Part shown: piece after piece, positions 14,633-21,741 of the stretch
How the letters are laid out: every line of letters starts with the position of its first letter
How positions within the stretch are numbered: the stretch's first letter is position 1
Assembly: GCA_023388495.1 (NCBI GenBank)
Contig: JAEWGC010000045.1
Location: 1-21,811 of the forward strand
Origin: Bacillota bacterium
Lineage (GTDB): Bacteria; Bacillota; Clostridia; Tissierellales; Tissierellaceae
Length of the DNA stretch: 21,811 bases
Direction: 5' to 3'
Program-made: the position numbers and the translations under genes
Notes under the pieces: model-generated
What the model was told of the DNA's origin: nothing
Databases searched by the model: none
Seen by the model: only the letters and a program-made list of their open reading frames with translations

Positions 14633-15805
14633 TTAAGCTTCTGGAATCGTTGTTAAATCTATTTCCCCAACTACTATAGCTTTTTTATCCACGGCCTTGA
14701 TGTCTAACCTCTCCCTTGCTTTCATAGCCATTAAATCTTTGCCCCAGGTGCTGTCTGATTTATCATTGAACTCTAAATATAGGGCCTCTCTGTCAAATAT
14801 AGTGATCCCTTCTTTTAAGTCTCCACAATAAATAGGAGCTTTGTTTGTTACTGTTGGCAAAGTTTTATTAGACACTTCTACTACTGGATACCTTCCAAAT
14901 AAAAGCATCTTTGTTGCATCTGTTGGGTTTGGTTGAAGTATATATTTCCCATCTTTGTCTTTCAACTTATCCAAGTAATTAAATCCATCTTGATTCGTTA
15001 AAACAATAGATGTTAATTTGAAAGCAGGATCTAACTTTACATTGAATACATCCTTTAAATCATCTAAAGTCTTAACTGGATGCTTAACTGCCCCAAAGTC
15101 ATCATTTAAAGTTTTTATTATTAAGGCATTTCTAGTTGCTTTTCCTTTTTTGTGAGTCCATTTTTTAACATAGGCTAAGATATTTTCTGCTGTATCTTGA
15201 AGTAATTCCTTTGAAAACTTTAAAATACCACCTTTTTTCTTTACCTTGTAATCTATGTTTTCAAACTGAGGTCCATCGAATTCTGGAAAGTCTGCAGCTT
15301 CATCTACATTGTCAAATGGAGTATAGTCCGCTTCTTTCTCTATAACTCTAGATCCACTTAAAGTAGATACTGGCTCCACATTTACATAATTCTCTAAAGC
15401 ATCAGGATAACTTCTTCTTAATTCTTTTATTTCGGTTCTAATATCTTGAGGTACTGTTAGTCCTCCATCTTCCGGAATACCTTCTGTCATTGTAGTAGCA
15501 TTAAGGATTTCTTTTTCTTCATTAGATACTTTAGCATATCCGCCAACAGATTTAACTGCATTAATAAAAGCTCCTTCTTTCGTAGCCTCTACTTCTTTAT
15601 TTCCATTATTTACTTGAGTTCCATCTGCAAAATCTTCTTCATCTTCAATTTCTTTCAAGGCTTCAATCTTAGCTTTTATAGTTGCAATTTCTTGTGTAGC
15701 TGCATCTATTTCTTCTCTTGTAACTCCTTCTTTGTTCAACAATTCCTTTGCTGCATTTTGCTTATTTTGTAACTTGTTTAGTAACTCTCTCATTTCTTTT
15801 GACAT
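14633..15805 (-). CDS. Major capsid protein, HK97 fold, with N-terminal scaffolding (delta) domain
   Basis: A 390-residue protein. Residues 1-55 are strongly helical and coiled-coil (MRELLNKLQNKQNAAKELLN), followed by an acidic linker to about residue 100. This is the delta domain used for scaffolding and then removed by the prohead protease. From about residue 102 the mature HK97-type protein begins: TEGIPEDGGLTVPQDIRTEI, then FENIDYKVKKKGGILKFSKELLQD (the E-loop and spine-helix region), VLTNQDGFNYLDKLKD and the late YLEFNDKSDSTWGKDLMAMKARERLD. The cut site is probably near residues 95-105; this is inference. The start has AAGGAGGAATTTTA and overlaps the protease stop by one base. Confidence 0.95.
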   Translation of the reverse strand: MSKEMRELLNKLQNKQNAAKELLNKEGVTREEIDAATQEIATIKAKIEALKEIEDEEDFADGTQVNNGNKEVEATKEGAFINAVKSVGGYAKVSNEEKEILNATTMTEGIPEDGGLTVPQDIRTEIKELRRSYPDALENYVNVEPVSTLSGSRVIEKEADYTPFDNVDEAADFPEFDGPQFENIDYKVKKKGGILKFSKELLQDTAENILAYVKKWTHKKGKATRNALIIKTLNDDFGAVKHPVKTLDDLKDVFNVKLDPAFKLTSIVLTNQDGFNYLDKLKDKDGKYILQPNPTDATKMLLFGRYPVVEVSNKTLPTVTNKAPIYCGDLKEGITIFDREALYLEFNDKSDSTWGKDLMAMKARERLDIKAVDKKAIVVGEIDLTTIPEA

Positions 15806-16530
15806 TAAAATTCCTCCTTAAAATTAAAATAACTAGCTTCAATTTCTAGAGCTAGTTTTGCTTTTGATAATTCTATTTGCTTTTTTGTTACTTCTGGTTC
15901 TTCATTCGGTTTAGTCTCTTTTGCAATTATATTTAAAACCTTATTTACCACCTCAGGTGGTAGTAATTCTGAACTACCTAGATTTGCAACAAATTGGTTC
16001 TCATCTTCAAACATTATTTCATCAATAAAGCCTAATTCTTTTGCCCTTTTAGCTGACATCCAGGTTTCATCGTCCATTAATGCAAGTAATTCTTCTTGAG
16101 TCTTTCCAGTTTTAATCCTATAAGCATTTGCTATTGTCTCATTGACAGTTTTGAGTACCTCAGCGGTATGTTCCATATCTCTGTAATCACCAGATGCATA
16201 AGTGCTACTATTGTGTATCATCAATTGGCCTGTAGGAGACATACTCAAGTTTTTACAACCCATAGCAATTACTGATGCAGCACTTGCAGCTAATCCTACT
16301 ATTCTCCCATTTGTGTTTCCTTTGTATGATTTTAATGCTGTATATATTTCTGACCCTGCAGGTACACTCCCACCACCTGAGTTAATTTCAATATCTATAT
16401 CTTCTCCATTTGCTTCATCTAATAACTCATTAACTCGCTTAGGACTTATAGCCTCTATGCCAAACCAATCATAAACTCTTTGATAGCTACTAGGTATTAT
16501 CGGGCCTTTAATATTAATCTTTTTCGGCAT
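15805..16530 (-). CDS. ClpP-like prohead maturation protease
   Basis: A 241-residue serine protease of the phage ClpP-like family. The motif DIDIEINSGGGSVPAG (residues 44-59) corresponds to the oxyanion region; GLAASAAS holds the likely nucleophile Ser83; MIHNSS supplies His106; and the catalytic Asp is probably one of the two in LMDDETWMSAKRAKELG (residues 153-154). The C-terminal ~45 residues are a helical extension. The enzyme removes the delta domain of the capsid protein during head maturation. It lies between portal and capsid genes as usual, with its start right after the portal stop. Confidence 0.95.
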   Translation of the reverse strand: MPKKINIKGPIIPSSYQRVYDWFGIEAISPKRVNELLDEANGEDIDIEINSGGGSVPAGSEIYTALKSYKGNTNGRIVGLAASAASVIAMGCKNLSMSPTGQLMIHNSSTYASGDYRDMEHTAEVLKTVNETIANAYRIKTGKTQEELLALMDDETWMSAKRAKELGFIDEIMFEDENQFVANLGSSELLPPEVVNKVLNIIAKETKPNEEPEVTKKQIELSKAKLALEIEASYFNFKEEF

Positions 16531-17760
16531 CTACTCACCACCTTTCTTTTTATATGCAGCTCCAGCCTCTGTAATAGGAACCATATTACCATTTATTAGT
16601 AGAACATCTCCACCTTCAACTGCTTCCATTTCTTCCCTTGCTCTCACCTCATTAGGTTGTAGGAATCCACCTTGTACACCAATCCTATAAGCTTCATATC
16701 TAGTCTTAATATCTGCCCTAGTAATAGCATCTACATTAAATTTACAGTAATAACCATTTTCTAACTCACTATTAAGCAATAGCTTATAGGTCAATTCTTG
16801 CTCATACATGGTTAAAATAGCCATTAATGTATCTATATAGAATTGTTTTTGTTGGTGTTCTACATTGGAATGAGTGGCCCTTTCTAAATCATTTAACTGG
16901 TGCATTTTAATTCCAAAGCCTGCTGCAATTTGTCTTATTGTCAGCTCGGTATTCTCTAAGAATTGAGCATCTGCCATAGATAAACTAATCGGTTGGAATT
17001 GGTACCCTATAGGCAATAAACTAATTCTATGTGCATTTTTAAGACCATTTGACATCTGCTCAAACTTATTTCTGAATGTTTCTTCTGCGCTTGGATTTAA
17101 GTCCCCAACATATTGAACAATGCCTTTAGTCTGCATACCATTTTGGAAAAACTTATTTATATATTCTTCTGATGATTTCCCATTTTCTATTAAGGTCCTT
17201 AGATAAGTTAATGGTGTAATTCCACTAATCCCATCTAAAGTAAAACCTTTAAAATGAAGTATTTCATCTGACCTTAGTTTAATCTTTTCTCCATTTGGTA
17301 AATTAACTATATACCAAAGCTTATTTCTAGTATTTAATAAACCCTTATCATCAATCCATATTTCTACTTTTTCACTATCCATGGGCCAAATCGCTTTCAC
17401 TTGTCCATATCTGCCATATTCAATACTTGCATAACTATTACCTTGTATGTTCCTTTGAGCTTCCAAACAATTAAAAAAGTTAAATGTTGTCATATAAGGA
17501 TTAGGCCTAGTTTTTATTAAAGTATAGAGAGGGTGATCTGTTGCTTTTTTAATACCATTTACATCCTGGTATACCTTAATTGGTAATTTGGCTACTGCTT
17601 CTGATAATATCCTTATACAAGCGAATACTGTAGCTTCTTTTAAAGCATTTTTGCCTTTTACATTGATAGCTCCTACTTCAATACCTAGCCATTTTAACAA
17701 TTCTTCATCTTCCAAAGACACTACTTTTCTTTCACTGCTAAAACTATTTCTAAATATCAA
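16531..17760 (-). CDS. Portal protein, HK97 family
   Basis: A 409-residue portal protein. Recognised elements are the N-terminal GIEVGAINVKGKNALKEATV and ACIRILSEAVAKLPIKVYQ, then HPLYTLIKTRPNPYMT, the region DEILHFKGFTLDGISGITPL, and the late QIAAGFGIKMHQLNDLERAT followed by QKQFYIDTLMAIL. It forms the dodecameric ring at one head vertex through which TerL pumps DNA. The start is a TTG with an AGAGAGGTGAG site 8 nt before it; no ATG is available near that site. The C-terminus (GGDVLLINGNMVPITEAG) is standard. Confidence 0.95.
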   Translation of the reverse strand: MIFRNSFSSERKVVSLEDEELLKWLGIEVGAINVKGKNALKEATVFACIRILSEAVAKLPIKVYQDVNGIKKATDHPLYTLIKTRPNPYMTTFNFFNCLEAQRNIQGNSYASIEYGRYGQVKAIWPMDSEKVEIWIDDKGLLNTRNKLWYIVNLPNGEKIKLRSDEILHFKGFTLDGISGITPLTYLRTLIENGKSSEEYINKFFQNGMQTKGIVQYVGDLNPSAEETFRNKFEQMSNGLKNAHRISLLPIGYQFQPISLSMADAQFLENTELTIRQIAAGFGIKMHQLNDLERATHSNVEHQQKQFYIDTLMAILTMYEQELTYKLLLNSELENGYYCKFNVDAITRADIKTRYEAYRIGVQGGFLQPNEVRAREEMEAVEGGDVLLINGNMVPITEAGAAYKKKGGE

Positions 17761-17767
17761 ATATTAC

Positions 17768-17959
17768 TCACCTCTCTTTCTCTTTTGGTGGATGCCTAGA
17801 GAAAAACACTCCTAACCCAAACAATATAATTCCTAGGATATATATTCCTAGAATTACAGACACTAAAAAAGTGGCTATAACAATCAATGTTAAACCACTT
17901 AGAATTAAAATATCTTCAATATATTTGAGTATATTTTTAAGTATTAAAATCACCCCCAA
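17768..17959 (-). CDS. Small hydrophobic membrane protein between terminase and portal genes
   Basis: Up to 63 residues, starting at a TTG that overlaps the terminase stop (a GTG two codons on is another option). Two hydrophobic segments, about residues 16-35 and 36-54 (LILSGLTLIVIATFLVSVI, LGIYILGIILFGLGVFF), are followed by a basic tail RHPPKEKER. The frame is kept open across the gap and the hydrophobicity is uniform, which supports a real gene. I do not recognise the family. Small membrane proteins do occur at this position in other Firmicute phages. Its role, for example in superinfection exclusion or head assembly at the membrane, is unknown. Confidence 0.6.
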   Translation of the reverse strand: MGVILILKNILKYIEDILILSGLTLIVIATFLVSVILGIYILGIILFGLGVFFSRHPPKEKER

Positions 17960-19617
17960 AGCTTTTCTAAAGTATCTTCGTCTGAATATTTATTGATATC
18001 AAATATAACTTCTCCTCGTGCAAATATACTTCTTGACAGTCCCATGAGCATAGCAATTATTCCATCTATCTTATTTTTGGCTTTAGATTTGTCATATTTA
18101 ATATTTCCTGCTGGGTCTTCAGTAGCAACAACATTTCTAGCCATCCAGGTTAAAACTTCATTATTTGCTATGATTAATCTTCCATCTAATAATAATATTT
18201 CTAAGTCTCTTATAACTGGAGACATGGATTTATAACCTTGCCCAAATGGAAATATCGTATATTTCTTTTCCAACCTACTTCTAACATCACCACTTCCCCA
18301 TCTATCAAAGGCTATTTCCTCTATATTAATCTGGCACGTATTAATTATATGATCTATAGTGTTAAATAACTCTTCATTATCTACATAGTATCCATTTAAT
18401 CCTATTAATTGTTTGCTCTTTACCCAAGCATCGTATCTAACACCATCTCTTTCAGATCTTTCTAATAATGTTTCTTTAGGAGTAAATAGCAACGGATATA
18501 TTATATATTTATCCCTATTGCTATCATAAAATGTCATTACAAAGGCTATAATATCTTGTATATAGGCCATATCTAAACCACACCAAGCTGACATCCCCCT
18601 TAACTCTTCTAAGTCTATCTCTTGTATGCACTCTCTCCAACGCTCCATGTCTATAGCATCTTCGCCATCTAAAGCTACATGCTGATTTAAGTATAATCTT
18701 CTAGCTTTAGGCTCTAAAGTCTTAATCCTACTTGCTTTCAGCATAAAATCTTTTAAGTCTACAAACTTTCTAAATATGGATAATGCAGGATTTGATTTAT
18801 ACCATTGTTTTTCATCCATTAAGTCACAATCTTTATCCGCTTCATAAATTGCAGAATAAAAAGCATCATCTTCAATTTCTCCATTTTCTATGTCCTTGGC
18901 ATAGTTATACATCTGCATTTCTAAATTATGGGGGTCTTCTCCTGAGCTTGCTGTTGTAGTCATAAACAATAATGGATCATCCCATAACCCCATACCAGTT
19001 CTTAACTTAGTATATGCATCATCATTTTTGTATTCGTGAACTTCATCAAGTATCACTACATAAGAAGCATACGAGTCAAGGTTTGCTCCATCGTTGGCCA
19101 GTACTCTTAAATAACTATTTGTAGCTTTTCTATACATTTGTCTTTGAGACTCTGTTATCTTTACATGTTTTTTTAATGTAGAGTTATTCTCAATCATTAA
19201 TTTCATTGTATTAAACAGGTTTGTAGCTTGCTTTTTATCATTTGCTACAATTATATATTCTGCTCCAAATGTTGGATCGGTAAAATATAAATATACCCCT
19301 ATCCATGATACCAAAGATCCTTTCCCGTTTTTTCTTGGTATATCTAATAAAGCCTCTCTATGCTTTCTTAGTTTAGTCTCTTTGCTTTTTACACACAATA
19401 TTTCAGATGTATGAATGAATTGAAACTTTAAAGGCTGTATCTTTTGACCTTTTTTACCTTTATCTAATTCTAACTTAGTTATAAACTTATAAAACTTTCT
19501 AGCTTCTTCTTCATCATAAAAATATTTTTCGGACTCCCATTTTATCTTTAATTCTTTTATTAATTCATCTAGATTATATTGAGTTTGCTCTATAACATGA
19601 TTTTCTTTTAAGCACAT
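17950..19617 (-). CDS. terL: Terminase large subunit (packaging ATPase/nuclease)
   Basis: A 555-residue terminase of the Terminase_1 type. The ATPase domain has the Walker A RKNGKGS (residues 95-101), Walker B VVILDE (187-192), and coupling motif MTTTASS (219-225). The RNaseH-like nuclease domain shows acidic residues in GLDMAY (Asp349), FDRWGSGDV (Asp438) and KNKIDGIIAMLMG (Asp518). It packages DNA into the procapsid through the portal and cuts at the packaging site. The ATG start has only a weak AGGGCTGAT site and lies 10 nt after the TerS stop, suggesting coupling. Length is normal for the family, and all motifs are intact. Confidence 0.97.
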   Translation of the reverse strand: MCLKENHVIEQTQYNLDELIKELKIKWESEKYFYDEEEARKFYKFITKLELDKGKKGQKIQPLKFQFIHTSEILCVKSKETKLRKHREALLDIPRKNGKGSLVSWIGVYLYFTDPTFGAEYIIVANDKKQATNLFNTMKLMIENNSTLKKHVKITESQRQMYRKATNSYLRVLANDGANLDSYASYVVILDEVHEYKNDDAYTKLRTGMGLWDDPLLFMTTTASSGEDPHNLEMQMYNYAKDIENGEIEDDAFYSAIYEADKDCDLMDEKQWYKSNPALSIFRKFVDLKDFMLKASRIKTLEPKARRLYLNQHVALDGEDAIDMERWRECIQEIDLEELRGMSAWCGLDMAYIQDIIAFVMTFYDSNRDKYIIYPLLFTPKETLLERSERDGVRYDAWVKSKQLIGLNGYYVDNEELFNTIDHIINTCQINIEEIAFDRWGSGDVRSRLEKKYTIFPFGQGYKSMSPVIRDLEILLLDGRLIIANNEVLTWMARNVVATEDPAGNIKYDKSKAKNKIDGIIAMLMGLSRSIFARGEVIFDINKYSDEDTLEKLWG

Positions 19618-19627
19618 ACTATCAGCC

Positions 19628-20017
19628 CTAAATTATTATCATAGATAACATTTCTGGATCATCTGTATTTTGTAGTACATACTCCTTTAGTTTGGCTCTC
19701 TCTCTAGGGGTTAGGGCAAATTCTCTAATGTAATTTAACATGTTGGCCATAGCATTATTAGCAATAGAGATTTCAGGAATCTGCTGTCTATATCCACTAT
19801 CAGTTTTGAATGTTAATTCATTAAATTTCTTTATTTCTTTTTCTGCTTGTATCCATCTCTGATAATTCATACATAAAGCAAGTAATGCTATTTCATCTCC
19901 AGCTTTCCACTTACCTTCTCCTATCAGCATTTCAGCTATAGAATAATATTTCTCTTTTCCTGCTTTTAGTAAAATGCTTGGTGGTTTTGGTATTGTTATT
20001 TTGTTCTTATCAATCAT
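19628..20017 (-). CDS. terS: Terminase small subunit, P27 family
   Basis: A 129-residue protein of the P27 (Terminase_4) family. Features are the helical region GDEIALLALCMNYQRWIQAEKEI, then TFKTDSGYRQQIPEISIANNAM and the closing FALTPRERAKLKEYV. The TxSGYxQxxP and LTPxxRxKL elements are the hallmark of the family. It recognises the packaging site and guides TerL. The start has a very G-rich ribosome site, AGGGAGGGGGGG. It is preceded by a GC-rich palindromic island that is a likely target. Confidence 0.93.
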   Translation of the reverse strand: MIDKNKITIPKPPSILLKAGKEKYYSIAEMLIGEGKWKAGDEIALLALCMNYQRWIQAEKEIKKFNELTFKTDSGYRQQIPEISIANNAMANMLNYIREFALTPRERAKLKEYVLQNTDDPEMLSMIII

Positions 20018-20049
20018 TTTAACCCCCCCTCCCTAAAAATCATAAAATT

Positions 20050-20101
20050 TCTCACGCGTGATGGGACCGCCGGTCTTCCGGTAATCACTAAAAAATTGCG
20101 G
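20050..20101. other. Candidate cos (DNA packaging/cohesive end) site
   Basis: A GC-rich island in AT-rich DNA between the HNH and TerS genes. It holds a perfect palindrome TCACGCGTGA (20052-20061), an inverted repeat GACCG-C-CGGTC (20065-20075), a direct repeat CCGGT (20070s and 20078-20082), and outer arms GTGAT and ATCAC (20058-20062, 20084-20088). Phages that encode an HNH next to a P27-type TerS are typically cos phages with the site close to these genes. The exact cut cannot be read from sequence. Confidence 0.6.
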
Positions 20102-20109
20102 ACCTCCCT

Positions 20110-20547
20110 CTACCACTCGTACTCTCCCGCCCATCTCTGTAACAAACTAAATAACAGTCTTTGAGTGCCTTCTTTATCCTTCTCATACATAGCATGAATA
20201 ACATTATGATTACTACTACTCAAAGGTATTAAGTTGGTTATGTCTAATTTCCTATTCCAGTTGGCTCTCAATTCTTCTATGTGATGTACTGTATCAGCAT
20301 ATACAATCTTCTTCTCAATAAAAAAAGCATAAAGATCTAAACCTTTATACTTTCTTAATACATATTCTCTTGTCTTAATCCACTCTGGACTATTATAAAA
20401 TGCAGTAGATTTCTTATCTCTTATATATTTATCATAGTATTTATTAGTTTCTGCTCTTTCTTGATTATATAAGTCTATACAACTACTGCAATTCTTTTCC
20501 TTATACTCTATTACCTTCCCGCATCTGCATAGCTTTTTAAATGCCAT
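20110..20547 (-). CDS. HNH endonuclease of the packaging module
   Basis: A 145-residue HNH nuclease. An N-terminal zinc knuckle has Cys7, Cys9, Cys20 and Cys23 (CRCG then CSSC). The HNH motif is HHIEELRANWNRKLDITNLIPL (shown: residues 88-109) with His88/His89, Asn105 and His114 in SSSNHNVIH. The STAFYNSPEWIKTREYVL segment before it is typical of phage packaging HNH proteins. In HK97-like cos phages such proteins bind terminase and are needed for specific cos cutting. The ribosome site (TAGGCGAT) is weak. It follows the SLATT gene by 25 nt with no terminator between. Confidence 0.93.
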   Translation of the reverse strand: MAFKKLCRCGKVIEYKEKNCSSCIDLYNQERAETNKYYDKYIRDKKSTAFYNSPEWIKTREYVLRKYKGLDLYAFFIEKKIVYADTVHHIEELRANWNRKLDITNLIPLSSSNHNVIHAMYEKDKEGTQRLLFSLLQRWAGEYEW

Positions 20548-20572
20548 CTATATCGCCTACTATATATTTATA

Positions 20573-21229
20573 CTATGACAGTTGACTTTTACTTTTTGTT
20601 ATTATACAAAGAATAAATACTATAACTGGGATTAAAATTAAAATGATATACCATATATATTCTAATCCTATCATTAATCCTTGATATAGCACGTTTATTT
20701 CTGATAAGTAATCATTAACCGCATTCTCTCCTTCTTTAGCTTCTTCTGGGTCCTCTTCTTTTTTATATTTTTTCTTCAACTGTCTGACAGTAATAAAAAA
20801 ATCTATATCATCTCTTCTCTCTGTTTTATCTGTTATTTCATTATACTCATCAATAAATGTTTGTAAGCTAGTATCGTTAATTTTTCTTTTTAAGTTTTTT
20901 ATGCTATTGAGAGATCTTTCGATATGTATTATTCTAATATCATAGTTAGCGTTATTGTTTATTAACGAATAAGCTAAAACAATCACTGACAATATTATAT
21001 TGAAATAATCAGCTAACCCCGTATTAAACCTTTCAGGGAAATACTTACAAGTTAAAGAGCTAATGATAAGAAAAATACTATAATATATTAGCACAAAATT
21101 AGATACCTTTGACTTTCTTGTAAGTCTCTTTAACATATTTGCATAATTACTTTGAGTTACATTCATGATTTTCTTCCATTTATTTTTCTCATATCCACCT
21201 TGGTCATTTTTATTTTCATCTTGCCCCAT
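20573..21229 (-). CDS. SLATT-domain membrane protein (putative pore-forming effector)
   Basis: A 218-residue protein from the ATG at 21229, supported by AGGGGAGAATTAATC upstream; the longer frame starting at 21319 would cover a regulatory leader. Residues about 43-63 (SNFVLIYYSIFLIISSL) and 75-90 (FNIILSVIVLAYSLI) are two membrane segments. They are followed by the conserved YDIRIIHIERSLNSIKNLKRKI helix, the DEYNEITDKTERRDDIDFF element, and an extra C-terminal membrane segment at about 191-210. The RKSKxSNxxLIYYS and ERRDDIDFF pattern is that of SLATT domains, predicted pore-formers in nucleotide-signalling and reverse-transcriptase-linked defence systems. No sensor or enzyme partner is next to it. 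Here it could exclude other phages or act in host killing; this is inference. Confidence 0.78.
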   Translation of the reverse strand: MGQDENKNDQGGYEKNKWKKIMNVTQSNYANMLKRLTRKSKVSNFVLIYYSIFLIISSLTCKYFPERFNTGLADYFNIILSVIVLAYSLINNNANYDIRIIHIERSLNSIKNLKRKINDTSLQTFIDEYNEITDKTERRDDIDFFITVRQLKKKYKKEEDPEEAKEGENAVNDYLSEINVLYQGLMIGLEYIWYIILILIPVIVFILCIITKSKSQLS

Positions 21230-21234
21230 GATTA

Positions 21235-21336
21235 ATTCTCCCCTTTCCCATATACAATTCGACAAAAGAGGCGAAAACCCTTCAATAATCATTCGACAAG
21301 TTACGACATTATGGTACAAGTTTATATATTTGCATG
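21235..21336 (-). promoter_or_regulatory. Leader/regulatory module copy 1, with tandem TGTCGAA-type boxes, upstream of the SLATT gene
   Basis: In transcription direction: ATGCAAATATATAAAC directly after the terminator, then tandem boxes TGTCGTA and TGTCGAA (21308-21302 and 21298-21292, 10-bp period), then GATTATTGAAGG, then another perfect box TTTTGTCGAATTG (21264-21258), then the ribosome site. TGTCGAA equals the Spo0A box consensus (TGNCGAA), and the 10-bp tandem spacing matches known Spo0A sites. The layout matches copy 2. It is the last promoter-like region before the packaging and head genes, so it may also serve as the late promoter. Confidence 0.6.
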
Positions 21337-21365
21337 AAAAAGAGCCTGGTTTTTAGAGGCTCTTT
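21337..21365 (-). terminator. Intrinsic terminator after the Cse60-like gene
   Basis: A perfect 9-bp inverted repeat, AAAGAGCCT and AGGCTCTTT (21339-21347 and 21357-21365), with a 9-nt loop. On the minus strand it ends in a TTTTT tract. It lies 12 nt after the stop of the Cse60-like ORF and directly before leader copy 1. It could also work for plus-strand transcripts to a lesser extent. Confidence 0.85.
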
Positions 21366-21376
21366 CTAAATTAAAA

Positions 21377-21580
21377 TTACGAATTATTTATAACTGTACT
21401 TTCTGTTTCATAAATTATCATTGCACTAAATAATTTTGAATGATACGATTGAGGATTTTCATTTGTAACATTAAATTTTATATCTATTACTTTAATTCCA
21501 TTAGAAAGAAACTCATTTACTTCATCTTCTAGTGAATCAAAGTTATAATTGCAAAATATCTTCACATTGGTTCTCTTCAA
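21377..21580 (-). CDS. Cse60-like small protein (sporulation protein Cse60/DUF2758 family)
   Basis: A 67-residue protein: MKRTNVKIFCNYNFDSLEDE, then VNEFLSNGIKVIDIKFNV and SYHSKLFSAMIIYE. The opening strand with KxF, the acidic LEDEVNEFL helix, the KVIDIKF strand and the FSAMIIYE end match small Cse60/DUF2758 proteins, first known from Bacillus sporulation and also carried by phages and plasmids. Function is unknown. The start is TTG with a GGGGGGAG site 5 nt upstream. It forms its own transcription unit between leader copy 2 and a strong terminator. Confidence 0.7.
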   Translation of the reverse strand: MKRTNVKIFCNYNFDSLEDEVNEFLSNGIKVIDIKFNVTNENPQSYHSKLFSAMIIYETESTVINNS

Positions 21581-21585
21581 TTACT

Positions 21586-21686
21586 CTCCCCCCTTTCTTA
21601 TATATAAACTTCTATAAGAAAGGAGAAATTCCTTCTATAATCGTTCGACATATTGTGACAATACACCGTTGGTTATAAATTTGCAT
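21586..21686 (-). promoter_or_regulatory. Leader/regulatory module copy 2, upstream of the Cse60-like gene
   Basis: Aligned with copy 1 almost without gaps: ATGCAAATTTATAACC after the terminator, boxes TGTCACA and TGTCGAA at 21660-21654 and 21650-21644 (10-bp period), GATTATAGAAGG, a small hairpin GAAGGA with TCCTTTC, a second TTATAGAAG, then the G-rich ribosome site. Several stretches are identical to copy 1 while the spacers differ, so selection, not recent copying, seems to keep the shared parts. Confidence 0.6.
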
Positions 21687-21709
21687 AAAAAAAGCGTCTA
21701 CGACGCGTT
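21687..21709 (-). terminator. Intrinsic terminator of an upstream minus-strand gene
   Basis: On the minus strand GCGTC and GACGC (21706-21702 and 21698-21694) pair around GTA and are followed by seven T (21693-21687). Two further A-T pairs are possible beyond a mismatch. It implies a gene ending upstream, consistent with the possible partial ORF at the right edge. Confidence 0.7.
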
Positions 21710-21741
21710 AGTTTTGGTCGTACGAAATTTTAGATTAAAAA

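Noticed and set aside
20573..21319. Longer SLATT reading frame starting at 21319
   Set aside because: The extra 30 codons cover the leader with tandem boxes and lack a ribosome site, while the ATG at 21229 has a good one and gives the usual start for the family.
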